Shown here in pieces: positions 35,968-46,825 of a DNA stretch of 64,000 nt (within the stretch, counting starts at the first letter, position 1; every line of letters begins with the position of its first letter). Both the position numbers and the translations under genes were made by a program. Source of the stretch: Omphiscola glabra (lineage: Eukaryota > Mollusca > Gastropoda > Lymnaeidae); NCBI GenBank assembly GCA_964017045.1, contig OZ024810.1, positions 6,751,562-6,815,561 of the forward strand, in the 5' to 3' direction. The notes below the pieces were generated by a model. It worked only from the letters and a program-made list of their open reading frames with translations. It was not told the origin of the DNA and did no database searches.

Positions 35968-36134
35968 GGTTATAATTGAAGGGCCCATCATTTATCGCCC
36001 TCTTTCACATGTAGTTTGACGGCAGGAGCCTGGATAACATTTATTGTGATGAAATTTGTTTATCCAAAATTGGCTTGGTTGGTATTGTTAATTTTTATGT
36101 GTTTGTAGTTTTTATCAAGAAATGTTAGGATTGA

Positions 36135-36510
36135 ATGGACTACGATTAGTCGATTGTTTTGTCACGTGATACGTGTAAAAACAAGTAATACTTCCGGTAG
36201 GCTGTCTGCAACACACTAGTCGCTCACAAATTTTTCTTCAAACAACTTTCTTCCTTTAATCATAACTGAATTATAATTATTGTCACATTTAAAAAAAACA
36301 CGTGTATTCAAGAATATTTTGAAAAGTAAAATTTTAATTAACACTGGGGAAGCGCTGATGGAGACAAACATTTTGCTTTAGAATTAATGATAATGGCAAT
36401 GGCTGATCAGCTGTTTATCTGTTGTTATGTGTTGTTATGTGTAGCAGAAAGCCTACTAATGGCTGGTACGTATCACGTGACAAAACAAGGAAGTGACTAA
36501 TCGTAGTCCA
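36135..36510. mobile_element. Inverted-repeat MITE with CACGTG-bearing arms
   Basis: Arms of about 40 bp: TGGACTACGATTAGTC then TTTTGTCACGTGATACGT at the left, and their complement ACGTATCACGTGACAAAAC ... GACTAATCGTAGTCCA at the right. A 3-bp spacer difference separates the two blocks. No clear target duplication. Confidence 0.8.
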
Positions 36511-36599
36511 TTTAAGTTACTGTTAGTTTATGATTAATTATTTATGATGATTAATGATGTGATTCGAATGTCTTAGTTATATGTTGCATTATTATTCTC

Positions 36600-37160
36600 A
36601 TTTACAGCCACTATCAGTATCAGTAAAAGTATCAGTATCAATATTAGTATCACGATTAGTGTCAGTATCAATATAGTTGAGTATAGTATAGTATAGTCTA
36701 TTATAGGCAAGTCAGACTAGTTGAGTCGAGTTAGTGGGAGTCAGTCGGTTAGTAGCTGGACTACCATAATTAAAGAAACCAAGTGTAGATAGGGCCTACG
36801 GAAGATAACCAGACTACCGCCAGGAGTCTCAGCCCGGTAGTGCCACGCCGTAGAGTTTTGGAGTCCAAACCTATTACGTACCGCAGTACGAGTGACCAGA
36901 CAGAGAGAGAGAGAGAGAGAGAGAGAGGCCAAACAAACAAGACTGCTCGGTGTGTGTGTGAATTTGGGCCTTACCTGACCTATTTACCTCAGGACAAGAT
37001 TGCCAGTCATAACATAGCGATTAGTATTTAATAGTATTAGAGTGTATCATAGTTATTGTTTATTTGTGTATATTATATGTAATATGTGTGTAGTTAATTA
37101 TTTTTTGTAATTACATATTTATTATTGGTGGGCTGAACCACCCGTGTTATTCTAGTCATA
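36600..37160 (+). repeat. Microsatellites and possible decayed LTR end
   Basis: Short AGTATC-type repeats (36606-36700), a (GA)n tract (36901-36927), and TGGTGGGCTGAACCACCCGT (37127-37146), which matches the solo LTR at 34762-35967 in reverse orientation. No gene. Confidence 0.5.
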
Positions 37161-37248
37161 GGGCTTGTCATTTCTCAGACCGGAAAACGTCATAGCACAC
37201 TACGTAATGTTACTACTTATAGAGCCGCGTCCAAACAAATCTTAAAAC

Positions 37249-38112
37249 ATGGCAGCTAAGACTAAGAGTGTGTTCCAGCATATTGTTCTGACTGAAAACG
37301 ACGTTCCAGGTGCAGTTTTGCCAAAGACAGACATTTCTGCCCACTCAGTTTTGCAACTAAAGAGGTGGTTAAAATGCAGAGGGCTTAAAATTAGTGGAAA
37401 TAAGACAGAACTTGTTAAAAGGTAAGTGTGTGACTGTGACTCTGTCCATTCATTGATAGTTAATAAATTTAAACAACCGTCCGATTTTAGATAAGCCTCA
37501 CTTAGCCCTAGCCCTAAGCCTAAGTCTAGACGTAGACAGTTTTAGTATTTTAGTAATACTTGACTTAGATCGTGATAATACTAGTAATGACAATTTATAT
37601 TATGATTACCATTAGACTGTGACTAGTGTGATTAGACTTAAGAGTCAATACTTTAAACTTATATATATATAGTATAGTATAGTATTAGTAGGCCTAGGTA
37701 GAATCTCTAGACTACTAGAGATATGTGTATTTATTTTTAATCTGAAGGCGAATAGGTTTAATGTACTTAAATATAACATAACTTTGTCTTCTTATAATAA
37801 TTATTTTTATTTTGTTTCAGAATTGAAGATGCCATTACTACAGGCAGAAGTAAGGACATAGATGTTAATGTCGACAATGGTAAATGGTTTGAAAAAAAGG
37901 CCAAAGAACAACAACAAGCCACCACCTCAGGCATTTCCTCAAATGCTCTTATCTTGCCAATAACTGGCTGGAAATCATTCCCATTATCTTTAATACCTCG
38001 CTTTTTCAATGAAGGACATTTACATCATTATTTCCATGAATCGATATCTTTTGTAAATGATTCCATTGATGTCAGTACCAGGAACGATAATGATGTTCAA
38101 ACATCGGAGTGA
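37249..38112 (+). CDS. SAP-domain protein of the SWIM/YqaJ transposon type (N-terminal part)
   Basis: Two exons, 37249-37421 and 37821-38112 (GT-AG, in frame), 154 aa, ending in TGA. Residues ~36-60 (VLQLKRWLKCRGLKISGNKT) form a SAP-like helix-extended-helix motif that binds DNA. Residues ~100-135 (LPITGWKSFP...IPRFFNEGHLHHYFHES) match the conserved block before the SWIM finger in metazoan SWIM/YqaJ proteins, which are transposon-derived or domesticated. The SWIM and YqaJ nuclease parts are not in this frame; a YqaJ-like remnant lies at 42480-42870 on the same strand. Start chosen as the ATG after AAAAC, giving MAAKTKS. Could be a truncated but transcribed gene or a transposon relic. Confidence 0.7.
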
Positions 38113-38144
38113 TTATACGCAGTGTATGTATTATTACGGACCGT

Positions 38145-38740
38145 TATAGATGGAGAATTTAATCTCTGTTGTTTTGTCTAGGGCTCGTTCTAAAAACAGT
38201 CCATAATAAAGGACGATACCAAAGGTTAAAAATAATAACAAATAAAACGACAATTAAGGCCAGAGCTAATTACAATTAAAAACTTTTTAATTTGTGAACT
38301 TCAATTAAATAATAACAGCAAGTGAAATATGATTGAAATTATAAACTTACAGATTTGCTGGTACCGGTACTGTATATCAAAATACAATGAGCACAAAATT
38401 GTACGAGGAAATAAAAATCTCTACACACAACAAAGTATAATGACACATAGCATGCCTCGTAATCAAGGAAAGGAAAATCTCCCCCTCTCTATCGGTCAGC
38501 CCTTTTTATAGGCAGTTTCAGATGATCATTCTGGAAATGGAACACACAGTCTTACTGTTTCCCACATTTTCTAGATTGTTCTATCATGTTCCACAGAAAC
38601 GGATGATAGTAAACAAAAGTATCATCAAAGGGATATTTTTTCTAGCCGCCCCAACACGGGACCGACTTGAAAGAGGTCATGCACGTGGAAGGCGGGCAAA
38701 GTGTGTCTCAAAATACGTCATCCCTTATAACAGTATCAAT
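38145..38740 (-). repeat. LTR-like ~590-bp repeat, copy 2
   Basis: Reverse-orientation relative of 14151-14747: GGACCGTTATAGATGGAGAATTT at its left, TTATAACAGT at its right, a CTATAAAAAGGG box on the minus strand (~38515), TGGTACCGGTAC near 38360. Sits directly after the stop codon of the SAP gene. Confidence 0.55.
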
Positions 38741-38871
38741 CGATAAAGGTACCATGTTTTCACCTAACCAAGACTTCCATGTAGCGCAGAAGAAACATGA
38801 AGAAGAATGTGGCGTGCTGTATGGTACATACAGCTGAAATAAAGTAAGAATAAGTATATTTGGCTAATGTG

Positions 38872-38956
38872 CTGTTTTGGTCCCCTTATTGGGAGTCACT
38901 TCCCTTTGTTTATGATAGATTTAGGGTTCGGGTTAGGGTGAGCGACAGAGGGACCA
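38872..38956. mobile_element. Second copy of the 111-bp hAT MITE, one end lost
   Basis: GGCTAATGTGCTGTTTTGGT at the left, the same GGGAGTCACTTCCCTTTGTT interior, then GCGACAGAGGGACCA, after which similarity stops (GTAGCG). Compared with 11521-11631 it is reversed and lacks about 18 bp of the right inverted repeat. Confidence 0.8.
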
Positions 38957-39299
38957 GTAGCGTGCAATAACCGTATATTTTTATACGTTTATGGTATTTT
39001 TATTCCATTTTAAATTTAGTTCTATAATTATTATTAACATTACATCAAGACAAAGTTGCAATTTTTTTGGCGGCAAACGTAAAATAGGCTACTATACTGA
39101 ACTGTAACTATATTGTCTGTAATTGGATTATACCCTAAAATGATAAATGAGGAGTCCAATTGCAAACCTTGCTAAGTTTGGCTGGTTAATTAAGTGTCAA
39201 TCTGCAGTATGTTGTGTATTTAATGTTAAAAAAGCTTTCTGTAAGTCTTAACTTCACCATTTAAAAATATATAGGCTAAATGCTATCTTTTCTATATAC

Positions 39300-40020
39300 T
39301 ATATGTTTATTTTCTTTCAGCTGAGAAGAGTCGCAAGATTTGTTTGCAAGAGGGCGAGGTATCTAAGACATTGCTAAACTAAATAAAGTACTACCCAAAT
39401 CTAAAGTAAGTCATTTTTCCCATCCCCATCACTCTCTCAGAATGCTTCACCTGTTAATAGGATAGAGAGTGGAACAAGCCTTAAAAATGTATAAAACCTA
39501 AATTTTGAGAAACAGGATTATGGTCGATAGTTGATCTGGGGAACACATATAACTTATATACGCTGGAATAATCACAGACATAGTATTTTATTTTCCTTCT
39601 ATTCGTGACATTTTTATTTAACATAGAAACACATGCCTTTGGTCTTCAACACTGTCAAATAGGCCTAATTAGAAAATAAACATTGTAATTTTTATTTTAA
39701 TATATAATTTGAAATAGAAAAATTAAACAAAGTATGTAATTATTTTTGTGTTTTATAATAATTTATATGTGGCTTTTTCCTCAGGTATTAATGAACTTAC
39801 AAAATAGCATACCGGTAACAAAAATTTTTGGTGTAAAACTGTAAAGGATTTAATTTTTTTTTCTCCAGTTTTCAAGATTCTACCCTGAAAGTAGGAGGCA
39901 AAAAATGACAAACCATCTGATGGGTGTGCTTAACAAGAAATCTTCATCTACCAAAGAAATACAAGAGATGATTGTCAAAAAGGAGAGGGAAATGTTTGAT
40001 GGGCCAAAGACTTAAGAAAT
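39300..40020 (+). pseudogene. Exon-like relics, possibly of the SAP/YqaJ gene
   Basis: TTTCTTTCAG followed by a short frame (AEKSRKICLQEGEVSKTLLN then stop) to a possible donor AAA|GTAAGT (39406), and TTCTCCAG at 39868 followed by FQDST / KKSSSTKEIQEMIVKKEREMF-like Lys/Glu-rich sequence. Frames break with stops. Splice-like edges only; weak. Confidence 0.3.
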
Positions 40021-40081
40021 CATTGGAACTGATGGTGATTCAACCCGTTGAATTAATGAAGATCACAATTTTGATGACCAC

Positions 40082-40330
40082 TTACATGATATGGTCTATT
40101 TTTACGGATTTCAAACATAAGTGCTCCTGATAAATGATACAACAAATACTTAGAATTGAAGTATTACAGACTTTTGAGACCTCATTTTCAATCAATTTTA
40201 CTAAACTTTTGTGTTTCCCAACAATTGCTGGAGCACCCTCCGTTAATAAGCCCGCTAAGTTATGTGGTAACAAATGCAAATCAATCATTATGGTTTCGAT
40301 TCGTATCATACGATGGTTTCCACTTCCCAT
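40082..40330 (-). pseudogene. hAT relic (GTF2IRD2/SCAND3-like transposase)
   Basis: The minus strand reads TEGAPAIVGKHKSLVKLIEN, then a CCIIYQEHLCLK block and KIDHIM. These correspond to the D-GAPAM-G...GL and HC-IHQE-LC motifs of hAT-derived transposases used in GTF2IRD2-type proteins. The key Asp of TDGAP is Glu here and His of HCIIHQ is Cys, so it is inactive. Confidence 0.65.
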
Positions 40331-40399
40331 GATAATGGGCCCAATAGTAAGAAATACTTGCCATAAAAGATATTTGAATTAGAAAACGTAGCTGAACAA

Positions 40400-42440
40400 C
40401 AGTAAGGTGGCTGTGAGTGCGCATAGAGAACTGTACAAGTACGGTAATAAAAATCATACACGTTTAATACTTGTTAGTTGTTACATTTGTCGTCAAGAAT
40501 GAACCAAAAGCAGTATCAGATGAGCTTATTGTTTTGCATTTGTTATTGCTAAAAAGTGTTAAAACAAGATAAACATTAACTTGACCAATTAAAAAAAGAA
40601 GCATTTATAGCTAAATATTATTATGCTATTACAAACTCAAAGCCAAAGAAATGGTATTGTGAAGATTGCTCACTGTAAATACCTTTATTTTAACAATTAT
40701 GTAATACCTGAATGATAAATTACTTTTTAACGAGTAATGTTTCTGTACCTTACTGGAAAATTGTCCCCAGTGATAAATGTAATTATACTCAATTCCATTT
40801 CCAAGTGAAATCTATGCCTGATAAATTCAAGACATGAAGTGATGATCATAGTAATATTTTATATGAAATTTATACTGTAGGAGGGGTATGTCTTTTTTTG
40901 GTGCTGACTGAATGGTCAATTAAATCTAATGCTGTTGAATCAATTATTGAATTTATTAAGGTTAACGATAAACTTCTCCTAAAGGTAGTTTCTGGTTTGG
41001 CAAGAGGGGTCACGACAGATAGTCCTTTGCAGACAGTTTTCTGATTTTTTTGAATGGTGGAAAATTATCCTGTAACATAATATTATTATATTAGTAATTA
41101 GAAATTAACTTTCATATGATGCATATGTTCATTTTTGTGAATTATTACTTTATTGTTAATATGTTGTACCCATTAATGCTAAGTTACTATGTATTTTTCA
41201 TGGTGTTTGGCATTTACATTGCTTCTTAGTGTTCTTATTATATATAGATCATTTCAGTTTGGACCAACTACTTACATGTGTGTACTTTTTATAATGTAAA
41301 TAAACATAATTATTAACTTATTAAATTTGTTATGCAATTTTTGGCAAATATTATTTTAGACTCTCACAATGAGTTCAATTAGTTAGTGGTGGTAATATTT
41401 AAAAAGGGGATAAGGGTAAGAGACTACAATCACGTTAGGTAAAAGGAAACAAATTAAGGACAAAACCAGAAGAAAAGGACACAACAAAGATGTTGGCAAG
41501 AAGCTTTCTTCAGTGAACATGTAGTAAAAGTGATATAAAATAAAAATTAAAACTTCACTCTGCACTTTAGGATCAGAGAGGATAGCAATAGTAACATTTA
41601 AGCTTACATCAGAGCTCAAACAGTAAGTTATAAAGAATGCACAAATATATATTCTGTTTGGACTTCCTATATACACCGGTATACTTTTACCACTTTTAGT
41701 TAGCAAACATAGCACATTATACACACCAGTATATATTGGTTTGGGAATATGGAAATTATTTCGGAGTAAGAACAGTGTCACTCAATTTAATCCAATTAGA
41801 AAGTAAGTTCATATTAACTATCACATCTGATGCAGAAAGACTAAATATTTAAATGTTACTATAATTTATAATAGACTAATTATATACATAATGATTATAA
41901 TGTAACAGACTATGTTATATTATCCATGCTAGCAGTAGCATGTAGGCTCACTTTCCCTTCCTTACGCCTTGAATTTATCATATTAACAGATCATATGCCC
42001 TAATTCCTAATGGTTTTCAAAACGTAAAATAGATCTTTATTTTTTTGGTACCAAAAATATATGCGAGTTTTCAGATACCAATATTATAATCTCATCATAT
42101 AAAAAATGGGTAAACAACACAAAATGGTACAATATAATAATATATTATGATAATTATAAGAGTAAAATTTGAATGTGTTCCCTGAATTAGTCAGTAAAAC
42201 CAACAACATAGAAACATTTAAAAACCTTATCAGAATACAGAACGAGACTTAAACCACGATGAAAATGCCTTAAGGCTTAAGGCAAGTTAAGGAGTAATCA
42301 TCTTCTTACTTAGAATAAAAGACAAAAGCAATAATTTTGAATAATACTTAAATAATACTAACAATAGCAATAGCCTACTGAATAGCACTATCATTCAAGA
42401 TTAGAATTAATTTAATTAAAATGTACTCTTTTTAATTGCT
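40400..42440. other. AT-rich intergenic DNA, no gene recognised
   Basis: No exon with supportable homology. The 132-codon minus-strand frame at 41781-41383 is hydrophobic and Leu/Tyr-rich without a recognised domain; the AT-rich composition makes it weak. Confidence 0.45.
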
Positions 42441-42479
42441 AAACTAGCGGTAGTAAACCTTTTTTGGCCAAATTCCCAG

Positions 42480-42872
42480 CCGACTGCGTATAACGTGTCA
42501 ATGTCAAGAAGGTAAAAAGTTTGATTACGGTAACTTTAATCCGAAGCCAAAATCAGTGCAGCTTGATTTGAAAACTGAGACAGACAAACTTGTTTCTGCA
42601 TTTGGCACCAACAATATTTCAAATCGCATGTTTACCACATTATGCAAATATAAATATGATGATTATGAAGTGGGAGATGACAGAAAGGAGATTCTATCTC
42701 AGCTGCGTTGTGATTAGATTCTTTGTACTTGACAGTTAAGGGTGACAAAAACAGTGACAGATTTCCTACACAACTGAATCAAACTCAGGGTACCTGTGAA
42801 TGGCTGAAAGAGCGACGAATTACAGCATCAGAAGCAAAAACTTTTGCTCATACTGAACAGTGTTGACATTTT
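42480..42872 (+). pseudogene. YqaJ-nuclease region relic
   Basis: Broken plus-strand frames read FDYGNFNPKPKSVQLDLKT, then after a stop QTQGTCEWLKERRITASEAK near 42780-42840. The W-x5-R-ITAS block is the start of YqaJ-like alkaline nuclease domains in SWIM/YqaJ elements. Likely the continuation of the SAP-domain gene at 37249-38112, now decayed. Confidence 0.55.
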
Positions 42873-43199
42873 GTCCGAATAGTTACCCGGATAATTACAG
42901 CAGTTCTATTTATAGATTTCCGCCATTAAATGCCAAGCCATATATAGTAATAGTATTAGTAGAAGTGTGTGAGTGAGAGAGTGCCATTGAATGTTAGTGT
43001 AAGTATGGTGATTTAACTTAGGATATTTAATTAGTGGATAAAAAGTCATCGCCCTATTAGTAGTACTAAATTAACGTAACGTAACACTGGGAACCTTTTC
43101 AAAAATAGTAGTCATATAGCATACGATGACAGCAAAACGTCGAGCAATAACCAATATCGGATTGCTACCCTAAAGAGAGACAGTCGGACTTCTGGTACA

Positions 43200-43390
43200 C
43201 GACCAAAAGCATCAATCACTTTCGGACGAAACCGAAATTTAATTGAAAGTTCTGTTTCGGCCAAAACGAAAATAAACCGAAAGTTAACATTAAGTTTCGA
43301 CCGAAACCGAAACTACGCCGAACGTGATCAAATTGCAACTTTTGGAACCGAAGCCGAAATTCGGTCGGTCTCTAAAAGGGAACGAACGTA
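43200..43390. repeat. CCGAAA-rich dispersed element
   Basis: Repeated GACCGAAACCGAAA words in both orientations, ending TTCGGTCGGTCTCT. Related pieces at 53085-53170 (ends AGAAAGACCGAAAGTGAATTCGG) and 55024-55070 (AGAGACCGACCGAAAGTG). Looks like an inverted-repeat transposon end family. Confidence 0.5.
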
Positions 43391-43569
43391 TATCTGGAAC
43401 ATGGAAAGTATTCACCATATAAGGAGATCAACCCTCTTCCAGATATACAGTATTCTCTCTTTGCAGACCTATGATATTCTCTCTTGCAGATGTGTGATAT
43501 TCTTTCATGCAGAAATTTTTATTCTCTCTTGCAGATGTATTATATTCACAAAATAAGGAAGTGGGCTGG

Positions 43570-43700
43570 GCTCACCACGCTGTACATGCAAATTAAAATG
43601 AACTTAAAAAATATAAATTAAAAACCAACCATTCCATAAAAATTTACATGTGAAGCCATGGACGGCACTCAGCAGCATCGTTTAACTTTCAGAGGGGGAA
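43570..43700 (-). mobile_element. 3' UTR of the intact LINE
   Basis: The complement reads GATTCCCCCTCTGAAAG, GATGCTGCTGAGTGCCGTCC, ATGTAAATTTTTATGGAATG, GTACAGCGTGGTGAGCCCAG, the same block order as 11281-11512. Lies directly after the stop of the LINE ORF. Confidence 0.8.
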
Positions 43701-46700
43701 TCAGTCAGGATAGTAAAGTTTAAAGAGGTGTGTTTTGAGTGCAGTTTTGAAGGCTGTGATGGTTGATATATTTCTGATGTGTAGTGGAAGAGAATTCCAT
43801 TGTTTGGGGGCACAGTAAGAGAAAGATCTTTCACCGTATGTTTTTGTGCGAGTCTTAGGGACAGAAAGAATACGATCGTCTGCGGAGGAGCGAAGCTGTC
43901 GAAGGGGTGAATAGACAGAGAGAATTTCGGTTAGATATGAAGGGCAGGAATTCGAGAAAAAGTGGTGGCACAGAACAGAGAGTTTATAATCAATCCGTGC
44001 TTGTACAGGGAGCCAATGAAGTGAATGAAGTAGTGCTGTGACGTGATCACGTTTTTTTGCCTTTAAAACTAGCCTAGCAGCTGAGTTTTGAACCTTTTGT
44101 AATCTTTCTAAGAAGTGTTTTGGTGAGCCTGACAGAAGAGAGTTGCAGTAGTCAAGACGAGAGAGAACAAGAGCACAGACTAAGGTTTTTGTTGCACTAA
44201 CTGTGAGGTAGTGGCGGATGGAGCTGATCTGACGGATAGCAGTGTATGCAGAGCGACAAATGTGAGATATATTTTTATCTAGAGACATGTTGTTAGACAG
44301 AATATAACCAAGATTCCTAGTTGAGTATGTAAACTGTATGTCTGAGTTACCTACTTGAAATGAGGTGGGGAGAGCTGAGTTAGAGGATGATTTGTGATCA
44401 TGAATAAGAAGTGCTTCCGTTTTGTCATCGTTAAGTTTCAACTTGCTGAGTGTCATCCATGACTTGACATCACCAATACACTCCTGCAAAGTCCGGACAG
44501 CTGAATCTACAAGAGAGGGATGGATATGCTTGTATAGTTGCGTATCATCCGCGAAAGACTGGCTCCCCACAGCATGCCTCTCGAGCAAGAGGAGCAGTGG
44601 CCTGGTATACATTGTAAATAGAACCGGGCCCAAAACGGACCCCTGTGGCACTCCATACACCAAGTCAGCACTGCTGGAGATACAGCCATCGACAGCGACT
44701 GCCTGCGTTCTATCGGAGAGGAACGACCTAAACCAAGACAAAACAGAACCAGAAATGCCAAAGTAATTTTCAAGCGTTTTGTAAAGGGTTTCATGGTCGA
44801 CAGTGTCAAAGACCGCACTGAGGTCCAAGAGGATCAGGAGGGAGACATCACCACTGTCCAATTCAAGCAAGAGGTCATTGGTGACTTTCAAGAGAGCCGT
44901 CTCAGTGCTATGGAAAGCTCTATAGGCTGATTGATTAGGACTGAGAAGAGAGTTGTCATTTATGTAAGCAAAAAGTTGTTTTAGAACTAGTTTTTCAATG
45001 ACTTTAGACAAAAATGATAAGTTAGATACAGGTCTATAGTTTTTAAAATTAATTTCATCCAGACCAGGCTTCTTAAGCAATGGTTTGATGACAGCTGACT
45101 TACAAATAGATTGAACAGTGCCCGATGACAAGCTTTCATTGACTATGTTGGTTATTGTTGGGAGCAAATGATCTAACGACTCAACCAACAGGGGGGTGGG
45201 GATGGGGTCCAAAGAACATGACGTAGGCTTAGACTCCAGAATAGTAATTTTGACCTCCTGTTCTGAAACCGGCTTAAAAATTTCGAAATGTGAACTAACA
45301 CAAGAAAAGGGTGGCAATTCTAAGGGGGGTATGTCAAGACAATCAAGCTCAGCACGGATGTCAGCAACTTTGCTTGTAACGAAATTGCAGAACATATCTG
45401 GTTGCTGGGGCAACGGATACACTGAAGGAAGAGCAATTCCTTTGTTACTCCCTCTGAGATTGCTACAAACATCGAACAACTGCTTGCCGGTTTTACCCAT
45501 AATTATCTTTTGGCTAAAATACAAAGTTTTTGCTCGACAAACAATTTTGGTCACACGTTTCTTGGCAGCATAATACATCTGCCTAAAAACAACAAGACCT
45601 GACCTAAGCCACTTGTTTTCCGCGCTACGCCGCTCTTTCTTGGCACTGCGTAGTTCCTCCCTTATGGTTGCATACCAGGGAGCTGACCGTGCTGACCTAA
45701 CAATACGGCGGGTTAGGGGGGCATGCCGTTCAAGCACAGTGCGCAATGCACTGTGTAGTGTTTCCAAAGTAGGGCAGAGGGCAGGGGACACTTCCAAACA
45801 CAGATCACGCTTAAAGGCATCCCTATTTATAGTACACAAACTGCGGACCTCCCTGGATTGAAGGAAAGGAGAGGATGCATTAACGTTAAGCTCACAAACA
45901 ACACAGAAGTGGTCTGAGGAAAGCTCTTGAGTGACTGAAGTAGAGGTAACTACAAAATCATGAGGCCTATGCAGCACCCAATCAATAATATGTCCACGAT
46001 TATGAGTCGGTTGGTCGACTAATTGCTTAAGACTAAATAAGTCCAAAAGATCAATCAATTTAGCAGTGGAGGGATTCTGTGGCTGGTCGAAGTGAATGTT
46101 CATATCCCCCACTACAATATAAGTGCCAGCTAATGTGTTGCAATGATCCAGCAGATCCGGGAACTCCCGATGAAACACAGCATCAGTAAGTTTATTTTTC
46201 CTGCTAGGGCAGATGCGATAAATGCATATAAAATGAACGATCTGCTGGGGCACCGACAAGGTAAGTTGAACCGCTTCAAACGATGTGTGAGCAAACGAAA
46301 ACTCTGTGACAAAGGCTAGATAACGGGACAACGTGTCATTATAGATGACAGCAAGGCCACCACCACGAGTTGCACGAGGAAATGATCTGGCAGAATAACC
46401 AGGGGGAGCGAGATCGGTACATTTTCCTTCATCGCCAGTCAGCCGAAACCAGGTCTCCTGGATAAACAGAATGTCAATTCGCCTATCTGTGATAAATTCG
46501 GAGTCTGCGATACGTTTCTCACAAGGGCCAAGCGACTGAGCGTTAAATGAGGCGATGCAAAGCTGTCTGTTGCTTGAAGGTGGAGAGGTGTCGATGCGAA
46601 TGAGGTTGTTTGGGTTAGAAAAGCGTTGAGTAAATCTTGAGGATGAAGGATTGCCATGTTGTTTTATTTTCCGTCTACCACCACGATGGGTACGTTTCCG

Positions 46701-46784
46701 GGGTAGGCCTCGACCAATGGAAAGTTCCTTCAGTCGACACACGAGGTCAGCGGTCAAGTGCGTACGCTGGACATTCATTGACAA
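43701..46784 (-). CDS. Intact CR1/L2-like LINE ORF: AP endonuclease + reverse transcriptase
   Basis: 1,027 codons without stop or frameshift. Residues ~75-300 are an APE-type endonuclease (CIASFNAQSLGP, IQETWF, GGGLAVIY, VVGDMNIHF, IDWVLH, SSDHFCV). The RT spans ~505-800: NYRPVSNLSFLSKVIEKLVL, LLDLSAVFDTVDH (first catalytic Asp), GVPQGSVLGPVLF, and QSFADDTQLY (catalytic Asp pair). The thumb and C-terminal region (LVLSRLDYCNSLL, HWLPVQARIDYKL) end at the stop near 43701. Such proteins nick target DNA and copy their RNA in place. The start is the first ATG; upstream is another LINE, so no ORF1 is visible and the element may be 5'-truncated outside ORF2. All catalytic residues I can see are present, so recent activity is possible. 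Confidence 0.95.
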   Translation of the reverse strand: MSMNVQRTHLTADLVCRLKELSIGRGLPRKRTHRGGRRKIKQHGNPSSSRFTQRFSNPNNLIRIDTSPPSSNRQLCIASFNAQSLGPCEKRIADSEFITDRRIDILFIQETWFRLTGDEGKCTDLAPPGYSARSFPRATRGGGLAVIYNDTLSRYLAFVTEFSFAHTSFEAVQLTLSVPQQIVHFICIYRICPSRKNKLTDAVFHREFPDLLDHCNTLAGTYIVVGDMNIHFDQPQNPSTAKLIDLLDLFSLKQLVDQPTHNRGHIIDWVLHRPHDFVVTSTSVTQELSSDHFCVVCELNVNASSPFLQSREVRSLCTINRDAFKRDLCLEVSPALCPTLETLHSALRTVLERHAPLTRRIVRSARSAPWYATIREELRSAKKERRSAENKWLRSGLVVFRQMYYAAKKRVTKIVCRAKTLYFSQKIIMGKTGKQLFDVCSNLRGSNKGIALPSVYPLPQQPDMFCNFVTSKVADIRAELDCLDIPPLELPPFSCVSSHFEIFKPVSEQEVKITILESKPTSCSLDPIPTPLLVESLDHLLPTITNIVNESLSSGTVQSICKSAVIKPLLKKPGLDEINFKNYRPVSNLSFLSKVIEKLVLKQLFAYINDNSLLSPNQSAYRAFHSTETALLKVTNDLLLELDSGDVSLLILLDLSAVFDTVDHETLYKTLENYFGISGSVLSWFRSFLSDRTQAVAVDGCISSSADLVYGVPQGSVLGPVLFTMYTRPLLLLLERHAVGSQSFADDTQLYKHIHPSLVDSAVRTLQECIGDVKSWMTLSKLKLNDDKTEALLIHDHKSSSNSALPTSFQVGNSDIQFTYSTRNLGYILSNNMSLDKNISHICRSAYTAIRQISSIRHYLTVSATKTLVCALVLSRLDYCNSLLSGSPKHFLERLQKVQNSAARLVLKAKKRDHVTALLHSLHWLPVQARIDYKLSVLCHHFFSNSCPSYLTEILSVYSPLRQLRSSADDRILSVPKTRTKTYGERSFSYCAPKQWNSLPLHIRNISTITAFKTALKTHLFKLYYPD

Positions 46785-46825
46785 TAGGCGGTCACGTGTG
46801 GACAGCCATTAATTAAAGACAGCGT

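Noticed and set aside
36840..37031. Arg/Glu-rich frame over the GA repeat
   Set aside because: Produced by the (GA)n microsatellite; no conserved sequence on either side.
41383..41781. 132-codon hydrophobic minus-strand ORF as a membrane protein
   Set aside because: No recognised family, AT-rich composition and no splice or promoter support; left as unresolved intergenic DNA.
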